A stretch of 64,000 bases of DNA from Cryobacterium zongtaii. GTDB lineage: Bacteria > Actinomycetota > Actinomycetes > Actinomycetales > Microbacteriaceae. The stretch covers positions 124,001-188,000 of the forward strand of contig NZ_PPXD01000020.1 in assembly GCF_002909375.1 (NCBI RefSeq). Direction: 5' to 3'. Below, piece after piece: positions 8,038 through 16,084 of this stretch (the stretch's first letter is position 1; every line of letters begins with the position of its first letter). The position numbers and the translations under genes are program-made. The notes under the pieces were generated by a model. That model saw only the letters and a program-made list of their open reading frames with translations, was not told where the DNA came from and did no database searches.

Positions 8038-8946
8038 ATGCGATGGGGTCGAACATATTTCGCCGTGCAGGCGATTGCCGGTGCCGCGTGGTGGTTCGCC
8101 GTGTTCGCGTCTCCCCCGGTGCGCGACGTGACCCTCGGCGGCCTCAACCCGATCCTTGTCGCCGCCGTCGACATCCCCCTCTTCGTCGGAGCCTCGGCGC
8201 TGGCGGCGCTGGGCGTGCGGGGCGCCGCAGTGGTGAGCACTGCGTGGACCGGCATCGTCGCCATCACGCTGGCGGGGTATGCCACGGTCACCACCGAAGC
8301 CGGCTGGGGCGTGGTCATCATGGCGGCGGCCACCGCCGGGTCCGCGTTCGCGCTGTGCCTCGTGGCGCTCGGGCGCATCCCCACCGAGTGGATGATTCGG
8401 GGCCCGTTCGCCTTCCGGCCCGCCGCCGCGCGCTCTGCCGCGGCGTCCCACGTGGTCTCGACCTTCTCGCAGATAGCGGTCTTCTGGGGCCTGTTCCTCG
8501 TGGTGATCCCGCTCATCGCCGCGGTCCTCGAGCGCCGCTGGGCAATCGCCCTGCAGTTCCCGGCGTTCACCGTTCCCCTCGGCGTAGCCGTGTTGATGGC
8601 CGCTAGTGCTCTGGGCATCTGGTCGGCCATCGTGATGTCGACGCTGGGAGACGGCACACCGTTGCCCTCGGCGATGCCGAACAGCCTGGTCATCGCCGGA
8701 CCGTACCGCTGGGTGCGCAACCCGATGGCGGTCTCCGGCATCGTGCAGGGTGTTGCGGTCGGCCTCATCCTCTCGTCGTGGCTGGTCCTTGTCTATGCGG
8801 TCGCCGGCTCGCTGCTCTGGAACTACGCCATCAGGCCGCACGAAGAGGCCGACCTCGAACAGCGCTTCGGCGCCGAATTCCGCCGGTATCGTGATGCGGT
8901 GCGGTGCTGGCTTCCCGGAGCGCCGGTGTCGCCGTCCCGCCCGTGA
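8038..8946 (+). CDS. Membrane protein with ICMT/PEMT-like methyltransferase C terminus
   Basis: A 302-aa polytopic protein with about seven hydrophobic segments. The last ~100 residues carry the isoprenylcysteine carboxyl methyltransferase/phospholipid methyltransferase signature: GPYRWVRNPM, then a membrane hairpin, then RPHEEADLEQRFGAEF and RRYRDAVRCWLP. In this family the RHP/RNP and EE motifs bind S-adenosylmethionine and the acceptor headgroup. Bacterial homologues modify lipids or small molecules, mostly undetermined. The start follows AGGGTGAG. It ends one base before the convergent VOC gene stop. Family assignment is good; the reaction is inferred only as SAM-dependent methyl transfer. 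Confidence 0.75.
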   Translation: MRWGRTYFAVQAIAGAAWWFAVFASPPVRDVTLGGLNPILVAAVDIPLFVGASALAALGVRGAAVVSTAWTGIVAITLAGYATVTTEAGWGVVIMAAATAGSAFALCLVALGRIPTEWMIRGPFAFRPAAARSAAASHVVSTFSQIAVFWGLFLVVIPLIAAVLERRWAIALQFPAFTVPLGVAVLMAASALGIWSAIVMSTLGDGTPLPSAMPNSLVIAGPYRWVRNPMAVSGIVQGVAVGLILSSWLVLVYAVAGSLLWNYAIRPHEEADLEQRFGAEFRRYRDAVRCWLPGAPVSPSRP

Positions 8947-8947
8947 G

Positions 8948-9301
8948 TTAGGAAGGGCGGGCGGCGAGTACGCAGAATTCGTTACCCTCGGGGTCGGCGA
9001 GGACTACCCAGGAAGCACCATCCTGGCCGACGTCAGTACGGCTCGCACCCAGCGCGATCAGCCGCTCGACCTCGGTGGTCTGGTGGTCGGGCACAAAGTC
9101 CAGGTGCAGGCGGTTCTTCACGCTCTTCTCTTCGGGAACGGCGGCGAACAGCAGCGTCGGATGGGCTCCCTCCGCGGGTGCGATCTCCAACTCATCGTCG
9201 TTCTCGCCCACCACAACCCAGCCCAAGGCGTCTCGCCACCACAGCCCGAGCGCCTTCGGGTCGCGGCTGTCGATGACGACTTCTTCCCACATCAATGACA
9301 T
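8948..9301 (-). CDS. VOC-family (glyoxalase-like) protein
   Basis: A 117-aa single-module vicinal oxygen chelate protein. It starts with the beta-strand WEEVVIDSRDP typical of the fold, contains LWWRDALGW in the first helix, LHLDFV as the metal-ligand-bearing strand, and ends with LADPEGNEFCVL. The glyoxalase-like actinobacterial relatives are mostly of unknown function; some bind antibiotics. An in-frame GTG two codons upstream is an alternative start. It is a stand-alone gene convergent with the membrane methyltransferase. Confidence 0.85.
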   Translation of the reverse strand: MSLMWEEVVIDSRDPKALGLWWRDALGWVVVGENDDELEIAPAEGAHPTLLFAAVPEEKSVKNRLHLDFVPDHQTTEVERLIALGASRTDVGQDGASWVVLADPEGNEFCVLAARPS

Positions 9302-9415
9302 GCCCACAGAGTACCCGGGCGACTACTCGACCCACCAGCGCCCCGCTGCGCAGTAATGTGGACTCCATTGCCGTCGCCCTGCACCAGGACGACACCCCGA
9401 TCCAAGGAGAACCAG

Positions 9416-10309
9416 ATGTCGGTCGGCTTGCTCGCCGTAGTCGATGACATTCTTACCGCCGCCCTCAAGGCGAGCGCTAAGACCGCCGGCGTCGTCATCG
9501 ACGACGCGGCCGTCACCCCGCAGTACGTTCAAGGGCTGACGCCGGCGCGCGAGCTGCACGTTGTCTGGCGGATCGCCCTGGGCAGCCTGTTCAACAAGTT
9601 CGTCATCATCATCCCCCTCGCGCTTCTGCTCTCCGCATTCGCGCCCTGGGTGTTGCCGTTCCTGTTGATCCTCGGCGGCACCTACCTGTGCTTCGAGGGT
9701 GCGGAGAAGGTCACCGAGTGGTTCGGCGTGCATCACGCCGTCGCCGAGACCGAATCGCGGGACGAGAAGAAGCTGGTCTTCGGCGCCATCCGTACCGACC
9801 TCATCCTCAGCACCGAGATCATGCTCATCGCCCTGGCCAGTCTCGACCCCGACTTCGGCATCTGGATGACGCTAGGCGCTCTGGTGGTCATCGGCCTTGG
9901 CATGACGCTGCTCGTCTACGGTGCTGTCGCACTGTTGGTGAAGATCGACGACATCGGGCTGTCCATGATGAAGAACTCCGCACGCCAGGTGCGCCGCACC
10001 GGCGCCCGCATCGTGGCAGCGATGCCCGCCGTGTTCAAGGTGATCAGCATTATCGGAACCGTCGCCATGCTGTGGGTGGGTGGTCACCTGGTGATCACCA
10101 ACCTGGCCGAAACCTTCTGGCACGGCCCCTACGACGTGCTGCACGCCGTGACGCACGCTGTCGAAGCCGCTGGACCCGTCATCGTCTGGGTCACCGACAC
10201 GGCGATGTCGGCCGTGTTCGGGGTCATTCTGGGCATGATCGTTGTCGGAATCGTTCTCGGCGTGTCGCGCCTGCTCAAGCGAAACCAGCCGGAGAGCGCC
10301 GCGCACTGA
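9416..10309 (+). CDS. DUF808-family membrane protein (YedI-like)
   Basis: A 297-aa membrane protein of the DUF808 family. Typical features are the N-terminal LLAVVDDILTA, the DDAAVTP segment, KFVIIIPLALLLSAF, then GGTYLCFEGAEKV and TDLILSTEIMLIALA. About six hydrophobic segments are present. The ATG at 9416 with AAGGAGA upstream is clear, although the frame is open further 5'. No biochemical function is established for the family. It is probably monocistronic, facing the convergent SRPBCC gene. Confidence 0.88.
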   Translation: MSVGLLAVVDDILTAALKASAKTAGVVIDDAAVTPQYVQGLTPARELHVVWRIALGSLFNKFVIIIPLALLLSAFAPWVLPFLLILGGTYLCFEGAEKVTEWFGVHHAVAETESRDEKKLVFGAIRTDLILSTEIMLIALASLDPDFGIWMTLGALVVIGLGMTLLVYGAVALLVKIDDIGLSMMKNSARQVRRTGARIVAAMPAVFKVISIIGTVAMLWVGGHLVITNLAETFWHGPYDVLHAVTHAVEAAGPVIVWVTDTAMSAVFGVILGMIVVGIVLGVSRLLKRNQPESAAH

Positions 10310-10319
10310 GGCGATCCGT

Positions 10320-10751
10320 TCAGGTCTCCAGCGCTGCCTTCAGCCGCTGCAGGTGGTCGCCGTCTTCCTTCTTCAACACGGCAGCGACCAGTGGGAGCAT
10401 TAGCCTCTTCGCTCTGCTAGCCGTGAGATCACAGACCAGCTCCACGCGTGTGCCCGCCGCTTCGGGGTGGAACGCATACCGATACACGGTTTCGATTCCC
10501 TCGGTCAGGTTCTTCACGGCGTAGGCCTGACTCGGTTCATAGGCCACGACCTCGAGGTCGGCCTGTTCGTCCTTGCCCCTCATCACGCGGGTCTCACGCA
10601 GGAGCGTCCCGACGCGGATGGGCCCGTCGGTGAGCTTGACCATGCTCGTCACCGAGTGAACGACCTTGGGCGCGTTCTCCGGTGCGGTAACAAAGTCGAA
10701 GACGTCGCGCGGGGGCCGAGAAATCCATTCGCTCATCTTGAATCCGGCCAT
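10320..10751 (-). CDS. SRPBCC (START-like) domain protein
   Basis: A 143-aa single-domain polyketide cyclase/dehydrase-like protein. It begins with the typical strand WISRPPRDVFDFVTAPENAP, and the middle strands and long C-terminal helix match the SRPBCC fold, which forms a hydrophobic ligand pocket. The start ATG follows GGAGGAGAAAA. It stands alone between DUF808 and licT, and no partner enzyme suggests a ligand. Function unknown. Confidence 0.8.
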   Translation of the reverse strand: MAGFKMSEWISRPPRDVFDFVTAPENAPKVVHSVTSMVKLTDGPIRVGTLLRETRVMRGKDEQADLEVVAYEPSQAYAVKNLTEGIETVYRYAFHPEAAGTRVELVCDLTASRAKRLMLPLVAAVLKKEDGDHLQRLKAALET

Positions 10752-10846
10752 TTTTCTCCTCCGTCGGGTCGATCGTAGTGAGCTGGACGGATGGCCGCCA
10801 GGTCACGAGGGCTGACGTGTACGGGCAGGACCCGTGCCGGCCGCGG

Positions 10847-11755
10847 TCAGTGTGATTCGTCTAATTCGGCGTAGAGCCGCGTGGTGTGCAGGGCGAGATA
10901 GGAGATTTCGTCGGTGGTGATGACCCGGTTGATCGCCGTGCCGATCAGCTCGGCGATATCCACGGCGGCCTCGGCGGCTTCGGGATAGGCCTGCTGCACC
11001 GCACTGAGCACGTCCAGGCGGGATGTCTTCAGTTGTTTGTCGCTGGCGGCCCGGGCGAACACATAGCGAAGATGCGTCACGAAACGCGTGGCACTGCTCG
11101 CGTTCTCATCAATAGGTCGGCCCCAGCGCTGCGCCAGGCGCAGGAAGACCCGGCTGATGGTCTCGGTCATGGCGACGGTCTTCGAGAAGTCACCCTTCGT
11201 CCACTGCTGGTTGACGAAGTGCAGTGCGAACGCGACCCATTCGTCATCCTGCAGCCGCACCCCGAGCCGTTCGTTCACCAGGATCAGAACCTGCCGCCCC
11301 AAGGCTGCTTCGGCGGGATAGAGCTGGGCCACCTCCCACCGCAGCGGGAAGTCGATGAGGGTGCCTTCTCGCGCCCGGTGCACCGCGAAGGTGAGGTGGT
11401 CGAGTACCGGGATCATCAGCGACTGTCGCGGCTCCAGGCCCAACGCCGCATGGCCCAACTCGGTGATCGTTTGGGCCAAGGCGATGTGGTCGGAGGGTGC
11501 ATCGCTCAGCAGTCCCGCCAGCTGAGGGGCCCGGTAGAGCCCCTCAGCCACGAAGCGTTGATCGGCCAAGGTGATATCAACGGTTTCTCCCGGGCGGCGT
11601 TGGAAACCGATTCCTTTACCCAGCAACACCACCTCGGTGCTGTCTGCTTCGATGGCGAGCACCACGTTGTTGTTGTAGACGCGTTTGATGCTGGCCTGCT
11701 TCGAGGAGATCAGGTCGGACTCCTCGGAGTGTCCGCTCCCTACGGTTACCGCCAT
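10847..11755 (-). CDS. licT: BglG/LicT-family transcriptional antiterminator
   Basis: A 302-aa RNA-binding antiterminator. Residues ~20-75 form the CAT RNA-binding domain (IKRVYNNNVVLA, GKGIGFQRRPGE), followed by two PTS regulation domains (PRD1 about 85-185, PRD2 about 195-295). Conserved PRD histidines are visible in TELGHAALG, DHLTFAVHRA, FALHFVNQQ and THLRYVFARA. In this family PTS-dependent phosphorylation of the PRDs reports sugar availability, and active dimers bind a RAT hairpin to block a terminator. It is the last gene of the nanE-PTS operon and starts 10 bases after the IIA stop. A RAT-like sequence is seen in the operon leader at 14616-14639. Confidence 0.88.
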   Translation of the reverse strand: MAVTVGSGHSEESDLISSKQASIKRVYNNNVVLAIEADSTEVVLLGKGIGFQRRPGETVDITLADQRFVAEGLYRAPQLAGLLSDAPSDHIALAQTITELGHAALGLEPRQSLMIPVLDHLTFAVHRAREGTLIDFPLRWEVAQLYPAEAALGRQVLILVNERLGVRLQDDEWVAFALHFVNQQWTKGDFSKTVAMTETISRVFLRLAQRWGRPIDENASSATRFVTHLRYVFARAASDKQLKTSRLDVLSAVQQAYPEAAEAAVDIAELIGTAINRVITTDEISYLALHTTRLYAELDESH

Positions 11756-11765
11756 GGACAGCGCC

Positions 11766-12236
11766 TTATTTCTGACGGACCGTGATCACGGATGCGCCGT
11801 TGGCCTGCAGATCCGGCGCACTCATGGAGAATTTGGCTCCATTGGTCAGCAGGACGGGGGTGACCATGGATGGCACCTTGGTCTTGATGTCGAGCAAGTC
11901 GCAACTGATGATGACGTCACCGCGGGAGACCGTCTCGCCGGCCTGCCGGTGACCGGTGAATCCCTTGCCCTTGAGGGTCACGGTGTCGATGCCGATGTGG
12001 ACCAGGATCTCCGCCCCGTCGTGGGTGCGGACGGCGAACGCGTGCAGCGTTTTTGCGACCAGGACCAGTTCGCCGTCCACCGGGCTGCGGAAGAATCCGC
12101 TCGTTGGCATGACGGCAAATCCGTCGCCGACCGAGCGCTGTGCGAAGACGGGGTCCGGAACCTCGTCGAGTGAGACGATGCGCCCCGACACGGGGCTGTA
12201 GACGGACTCGCTCTTTTTCTTGAATGGGTTGAGCAT
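11766..12236 (-). CDS. crr: PTS glucose-family IIA component
   Basis: A 156-aa cytoplasmic phosphocarrier of the IIA-Glc family. It accepts phosphate from HPr and passes it to the IIB domain encoded just upstream. The fold-defining SPVSGRIV is at residues 14-21. His65 in the segment AKTLHAFAV and His80 in ILVHIGIDTV correspond to the paired active-site histidines of E. coli IIA-Glc (75 and 90), the second being the phosphorylated one. A short Lys-rich N terminus (FKKKSE) resembles the membrane-associating end of the E. coli protein. It lies 12 bases after the IIBC gene in the same operon. Confidence 0.92.
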   Translation of the reverse strand: MLNPFKKKSESVYSPVSGRIVSLDEVPDPVFAQRSVGDGFAVMPTSGFFRSPVDGELVLVAKTLHAFAVRTHDGAEILVHIGIDTVTLKGKGFTGHRQAGETVSRGDVIISCDLLDIKTKVPSMVTPVLLTNGAKFSMSAPDLQANGASVITVRQK

Positions 12237-12248
12237 GTGCGTGTTCCT

Positions 12249-13790
12249 TTAGTCGTCGAGGCCGAGGCTCTCATTAATTGCGCTCTTGTACAAAATGGCT
12301 TTGCCGCCGTAGACCGCCTGAACGCCGCCCCGGACTTCGAACACGTCCGTGGCTCCCAGCTTCCGCAGGGCGGGCTTGTCGACTTTGCTGGGGTCCTTCA
12401 CCGAGACGCGCAACCGGGTGATGCAGGCGTCCACCTCTTCGAGGTTGGTCGCTCCACCGAGGGCTTGCAGGATCTGTGCGGCTTCTTTCTCAATCGTGCT
12501 TTCGCCGCGTCCGCCGACCGTGACCGGCACGAGGGCGGATTCGTCCTGGGTTTCGGGCTCGGCCACGCCGATGGTGTCTTCGAGGTGACCGGGAGTGCCG
12601 ATCTTGAACCGCTTGATCGCGAAGCGGAAGGAGAAGTAGTACAGGGCGAACCAGACCGCGCCGATCGGTAGCACGAGCAGCCAGTTGGTCTGATCATTGC
12701 CTTGCAGGATGCCGAAGAGCGTGAAGTCGATCGCGCCTCCGGAGAAGGTGTTGCCGAGACGGATGTCCAGAATGTCGGCGAGGAAGAACGAGACACCGTC
12801 AAGGAAGGCGTGGAACACGTACAGCAGGGGTGCGACGAACAGGAACATGAACTCGATCGGTTCGGTGATACCCGTGATGAACGAGGTCAGCGCAACGGAG
12901 AGGAACAGGCCCGTGTACTTGGCGCGGCGGCCCTTGGGGATGCAGTGCCACATGGCGAGGCAGGCGGCGGGAAGGCCGAACATCATGGTGGCGAAGCGGC
13001 CGGAGAAGTAGCGGGTGCCTTCGGTGTACAGACCGACGTGGTTGGGGTCGGCCAGTTGTGCGAAGAAGATCTTCTGGGCGCCCTCGACCATTGTTCCGTT
13101 GACCAGCTCGGTTCCGCCCAGCGGGGTGTACCAGAACAGCGGGTAGATCATGTGGTGCAGGCCGACGGCGCCGCTCAGGCGCATCCCGAACCCGTAGAAG
13201 AACGTCCCCACCGGCCCGAGGCCGGCCATCCAGGTGCCGGCGGAGAGCATGCCCTGCTGGATGGGCGGCCAGGTGAGGAAGAAGAAGATACCCACGAAGA
13301 TCGCGGCGAAGGCCGTCACGATCGGTACAAAACGGGATCCGCCGAAGAAGCCGAGAACCGCCGGCAGTTCGATGTTGCGGTAGCGGTTGTGCAAGAACAC
13401 GGCCGTGGCGCCGATGACCAGTGCGCCGACGACGCCGGTGTCGACGGGTTCGGCGTCGGGCTTGAAGATGTCCAGCATCGCGGTGATGGTGGCCGTCATG
13501 ACCAGGTAGCCGACTATTCCGGCCAGGGCAGCGGTGCCCTTGTCCCGCTTCGCCAGGCCGATGCAGAGACCGATCGACAGCAGCAGGGCCAGGTTGGTGA
13601 AGATAGTCGATCCGGCGGCGGACATGACGCCGAAGATTCCCTGCAGAATCGTGTTGTCCAACGCCGGGAAGGCCTGGACAGTGTTGGGATTGGACAGCGC
13701 GCCACCAATGCCGAGCAGGAGCCCGGCGGCTGGAAGGATCGCGATCGGCAGCATGAACGCTTTGCCGATCTTCTGGAACTGCTTGAACAT
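12249..13790 (-). CDS. nagE: PTS IIBC permease, glucose/N-acetylglucosamine family
   Basis: A 513-aa sugar permease that imports and phosphorylates its substrate. The IIC membrane domain (about residues 1-400) starts with FKQFQKIGKAFMLPIAILPA and carries the substrate-loop sequence GITEPIEFMFLF. The C-terminal IIB domain (about 430-513) has the phosphorylated cysteine in DACITRLRVSV and the ending RGGVQAVYG. The IIA partner is separate and encoded next. Co-transcription with nanE suggests an amino sugar such as GlcNAc or ManNAc, but glucose-type members are close relatives, so the nagE symbol is tentative. The ATG at 13790 was preferred over the one five codons earlier because it begins the conserved N terminus. 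Confidence 0.85.
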   Translation of the reverse strand: MFKQFQKIGKAFMLPIAILPAAGLLLGIGGALSNPNTVQAFPALDNTILQGIFGVMSAAGSTIFTNLALLLSIGLCIGLAKRDKGTAALAGIVGYLVMTATITAMLDIFKPDAEPVDTGVVGALVIGATAVFLHNRYRNIELPAVLGFFGGSRFVPIVTAFAAIFVGIFFFLTWPPIQQGMLSAGTWMAGLGPVGTFFYGFGMRLSGAVGLHHMIYPLFWYTPLGGTELVNGTMVEGAQKIFFAQLADPNHVGLYTEGTRYFSGRFATMMFGLPAACLAMWHCIPKGRRAKYTGLFLSVALTSFITGITEPIEFMFLFVAPLLYVFHAFLDGVSFFLADILDIRLGNTFSGGAIDFTLFGILQGNDQTNWLLVLPIGAVWFALYYFSFRFAIKRFKIGTPGHLEDTIGVAEPETQDESALVPVTVGGRGESTIEKEAAQILQALGGATNLEEVDACITRLRVSVKDPSKVDKPALRKLGATDVFEVRGGVQAVYGGKAILYKSAINESLGLDD

Positions 13791-13858
13791 GATGACTGCT
13801 CTCATTTCAGGCGCGGCAACAGAGGCGCGCAGGAAGGAAGGGGGTGACGGAGAAGTTG

Positions 13859-14551
13859 TTAGGCGAGGGCGTCGACGAACTCGGTGGCGATTTCCAGGGG
13901 CCTGGTGATCGCACCGCCGACCACGACGCAGAAGGCGCCGAGGTCGATCATCTGGCGTGCCTGCTCCGGGGTACGGATCCGGCCCTCGGCGATGATCGGC
14001 ACCGCGGTCTGGGCGACCAGCTGTTCGACCAGGCCGAAGTTCGGCGCCGGTGCCGCCAGGGATTGCGGCGTGTAGCCGCTGAGGGTGGTGCCGACGAAGT
14101 CGACCCCGGCCTCAGCCGCGGCCAGGCCCTCAGCGAGGGTGGCGATGTCCGCCATCAGGGCCAGTCCCGCGTGTGCGGCCCGGATCTGCTCGACGAAGGC
14201 GGCGGGGCTCAGGCCGTCGACGCGCTCACGGTCGGTGAGATCCACAGCCACGATGTCCGCGCCCGCACCGACGAGGGCATCCACCTCGGCCATCGTCGCG
14301 GTGATGTATGGCTCGAACGGCGGGTACTGCTTCTTGATGAGCCCGATCACCGGAAGCTCGACGGCGGCCTTGATCTCACGGACATCGCGGGTGGAGTTGC
14401 TGCGAATCGCCACCGCACCTGCTTGGGCAGCCGCTGTGGCCAGAAGCGGCATCACGCCGCCATCGGCGACGAACAGCGGCTCGCCCGGCAGCGCCTGGCA
14501 GGACACGATAAGACCGCCACGCAGGCGGTTCAGAAGAAGGGGGCTGGTCAT
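13859..14551 (-). CDS. nanE: N-acetylmannosamine-6-phosphate 2-epimerase
   Basis: A 230-aa TIM-barrel epimerase that converts ManNAc-6-P to GlcNAc-6-P, feeding it to NagA/NagB. Family motifs include GGLIVSCQALPGEPL at the N terminus (the active-site strand), IGLIKKQYP with the catalytic lysine region, DIVAVDLTDRER, LMADIAT and IAEGRIRTPEQA near the C terminus. The chosen ATG has CGAGG upstream; an upstream in-frame ATG lies inside the leader terminator hairpin and is rejected. It is the first gene of the operon nanE-nagE-crr-licT, so the PTS sugar is probably converted by this enzyme or shares its regulon. Confidence 0.92.
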   Translation of the reverse strand: MTSPLLLNRLRGGLIVSCQALPGEPLFVADGGVMPLLATAAAQAGAVAIRSNSTRDVREIKAAVELPVIGLIKKQYPPFEPYITATMAEVDALVGAGADIVAVDLTDRERVDGLSPAAFVEQIRAAHAGLALMADIATLAEGLAAAEAGVDFVGTTLSGYTPQSLAAPAPNFGLVEQLVAQTAVPIIAEGRIRTPEQARQMIDLGAFCVVVGGAITRPLEIATEFVDALA

Positions 14552-14571
14552 GGACGTACCTCGGTCACTGA

Positions 14572-14615
14572 AAGACGGGATAGTCATGCACAGAGCAGTG
14601 CATAACTTTCGTCTC
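14572..14615 (-). terminator. Leader terminator hairpin of the nanE operon
   Basis: On the minus strand GTTATGCAC and GTGCATGAC form a nine-base-pair stem around a six-base loop. It is extended outward across an internal loop by GAGACG pairing with CGTCTT, and ends with TTTC. It lies between the RAT-like element and the nanE start, exactly where an antitermination-controlled terminator should be. Confidence 0.65.
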
Positions 14616-14639
14616 AGGTTTTGCCGTAAGTTACAATCC
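14616..14639 (-). promoter_or_regulatory. RAT-like antiterminator element in the nanE leader
   Basis: The minus strand carries GGATTGTAACT-TAC-GGCAAAACCT, which has both half-sites of the BglG/SacY/LicT ribonucleic antiterminator (GGATTGTTACTG and GCAGGCAAAACC in well-known RATs). It is about six bases shorter through loss of part of the apical stem. It abuts the terminator hairpin. Together with the licT gene in the same operon this strongly suggests autoregulated antitermination. Confidence 0.7.
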
Positions 14640-14710
14640 CGATGACTCTGGCGAAATGATCGCGCTCGTATAACGTACATGTTTTTCGCCGGTTCGTCGA
14701 GAATTCCCCA

Positions 14711-14978
14711 TCAGTTTGCGATCTCGTAGCGCAAAAGGACCACGCCGTTCTCGAACGACGCCGCCTCGACCAGCTTCAGCTCGCGCTGATCCTCGAAGAT
14801 GCGCGTTTCCTTGCTACGTGACGCCGGGCACACCCGCATCTGCACTTCATCGACGACACCGGCCACCAGCAGGGAGTGCATGAACCGCAGACTCCCCCGA
14901 CACGAAGCTGAGCCCACCTTCTTCCTCCGCGGCGAGATTGTCGACAGTCCCCCACTGCTGGACTACGAGCTTTCGCAT
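14711..14978 (-). pseudogene. RibD/dihydrofolate reductase-like protein, internally deleted and frameshifted
   Basis: The minus strand from 14978 begins MRKLVVQQWGTVDN, the typical N terminus of actinobacterial RibD C-terminal/dihydrofolate reductase-fold proteins, and continues to GGLSFVSGES. In a different frame the strand then encodes the family C terminus: HSLLVAGVVDEVQMRVCP, then LKLVEAASFENGVVLLRYE and a stop at 14711. About 100 central residues of a ~185-aa family protein are missing and the two ends are out of frame. No ribosome binding site is seen. This is a decayed gene, most simply from one large internal deletion. Confidence 0.7.
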
Positions 14979-15047
14979 GGCGAGACTGTAGCCCGATGGC
15001 GCACCGCATCACCACGACTTCGTGGCCGGCGAGGTGTCGGCGGCTTT

Positions 15048-15872
15048 CTAGCCGGGTGTGCCGTCGTGCGCTCGGTGCTGGGCGAGCTGCTGGAGTTGCC
15101 AGTTGTGCACGTCGGGCAACCACTCCAACGGGGCCGCCGGACCGACCCGCGGGTCGTCGGGAACACCGCCGTCACGCAAGGCCTGCACGTACGCGCGATC
15201 CTGGGTGATGCGCGTTCGAAGCTGAACAGCCCCGCCGATCGAGCCGTGACCGGGGATGACGACAGCCATGTCGTCCGCCACCCCCTCGAACAGCCGCAGC
15301 GCTGCGAGGTAGTCTTCGATCGGATTCGTGGCCTGCAGGTCGAGGAACGGCATCAGGATGTCCGAGAGCATGTCGCCGGCAATAAGAACACCGCGCTCCT
15401 CGATCACGAGCGCCGCATGGCCCGACGCATGCGCCTGATGCTCGATGATGCGAATTCGGGGGCCGTCCCAGGGAATCTGCGCGGCTTGGGCGGGCAGACC
15501 GGTGATGAAGCCGAGTAGATCCATCGGGATCTCGTCGGCGTACTCCGGCGGCAGCCCCTCGGCGATCTGGTCCTTCCAATCCGCGTTCGACAGCACACCC
15601 CGGATGGCGGCCGCGCAGCGGGCTGTGCCATACCGGGGCACCACACCGAAGCTCGGGTGCCAGAGCACGTGGTCCCAATCCGGATGCGTCGAGAAGCCGG
15701 CCACCACGGGCTGACCCAACGCGCGAAGGTCGTTCGCAAGGTCTGTCATTTCGTTCGCCGTGATGCCGGGGTCGATGAGCAAAACGCCGGCCCGGCCGTG
15801 CACAACAACGGAATTGCTCTGGATGAACTCGCTCACGTGAACCAGCACACCCTCCGCGACCTCCGTCAGCAT
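15048..15872 (-). CDS. MBL-fold metallohydrolase
   Basis: A 274-aa metallo-beta-lactamase-fold hydrolase. The core strand VVVHGRAGVLLIDPG is followed by the metal-binding motif STHPDWDHVLW (H63, D65, D67, H68), where the usual second His of HxHxDH is Asp. A later metal-ligand His is in IEHQAHASGHAALV, then LIAGDMLSDI and VIPGHGS complete the set. The ATG at 15872 has GGAAGGA upstream, so earlier in-frame ATGs are not used. It is divergent from the MFS gene. The substrate is unknown; glyoxalase II-like or lactonase-like activities are typical of the fold. Confidence 0.82.
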   Translation of the reverse strand: MLTEVAEGVLVHVSEFIQSNSVVVHGRAGVLLIDPGITANEMTDLANDLRALGQPVVAGFSTHPDWDHVLWHPSFGVVPRYGTARCAAAIRGVLSNADWKDQIAEGLPPEYADEIPMDLLGFITGLPAQAAQIPWDGPRIRIIEHQAHASGHAALVIEERGVLIAGDMLSDILMPFLDLQATNPIEDYLAALRLFEGVADDMAVVIPGHGSIGGAVQLRTRITQDRAYVQALRDGGVPDDPRVGPAAPLEWLPDVHNWQLQQLAQHRAHDGTPG

Positions 15873-16084
15873 GGGAGTCCTTCCGCTTGAGTTTGCGATC
15901 AATTGTCGAAACGGTACTACTGGCGGAAGTGGAGCACCACGGGCGAAGCGGGTGAGCCGTGACATGTCCACGGGGCCTCCCTACAATGGGGTTCAACAGT
16001 CTCTATTCGGCTGAGACTGTCGATTCGAGCGGCGGCCGTTCGAACTCGCGACGCGACTCTGAGCGCACCGGGGAGGACGATCGC

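Noticed and set aside
12702..13847. Long plus-strand frame opposite the PTS IIBC gene
   Set aside because: Composition is typical of an antisense shadow, and the IIBC protein on the other strand is unambiguous.
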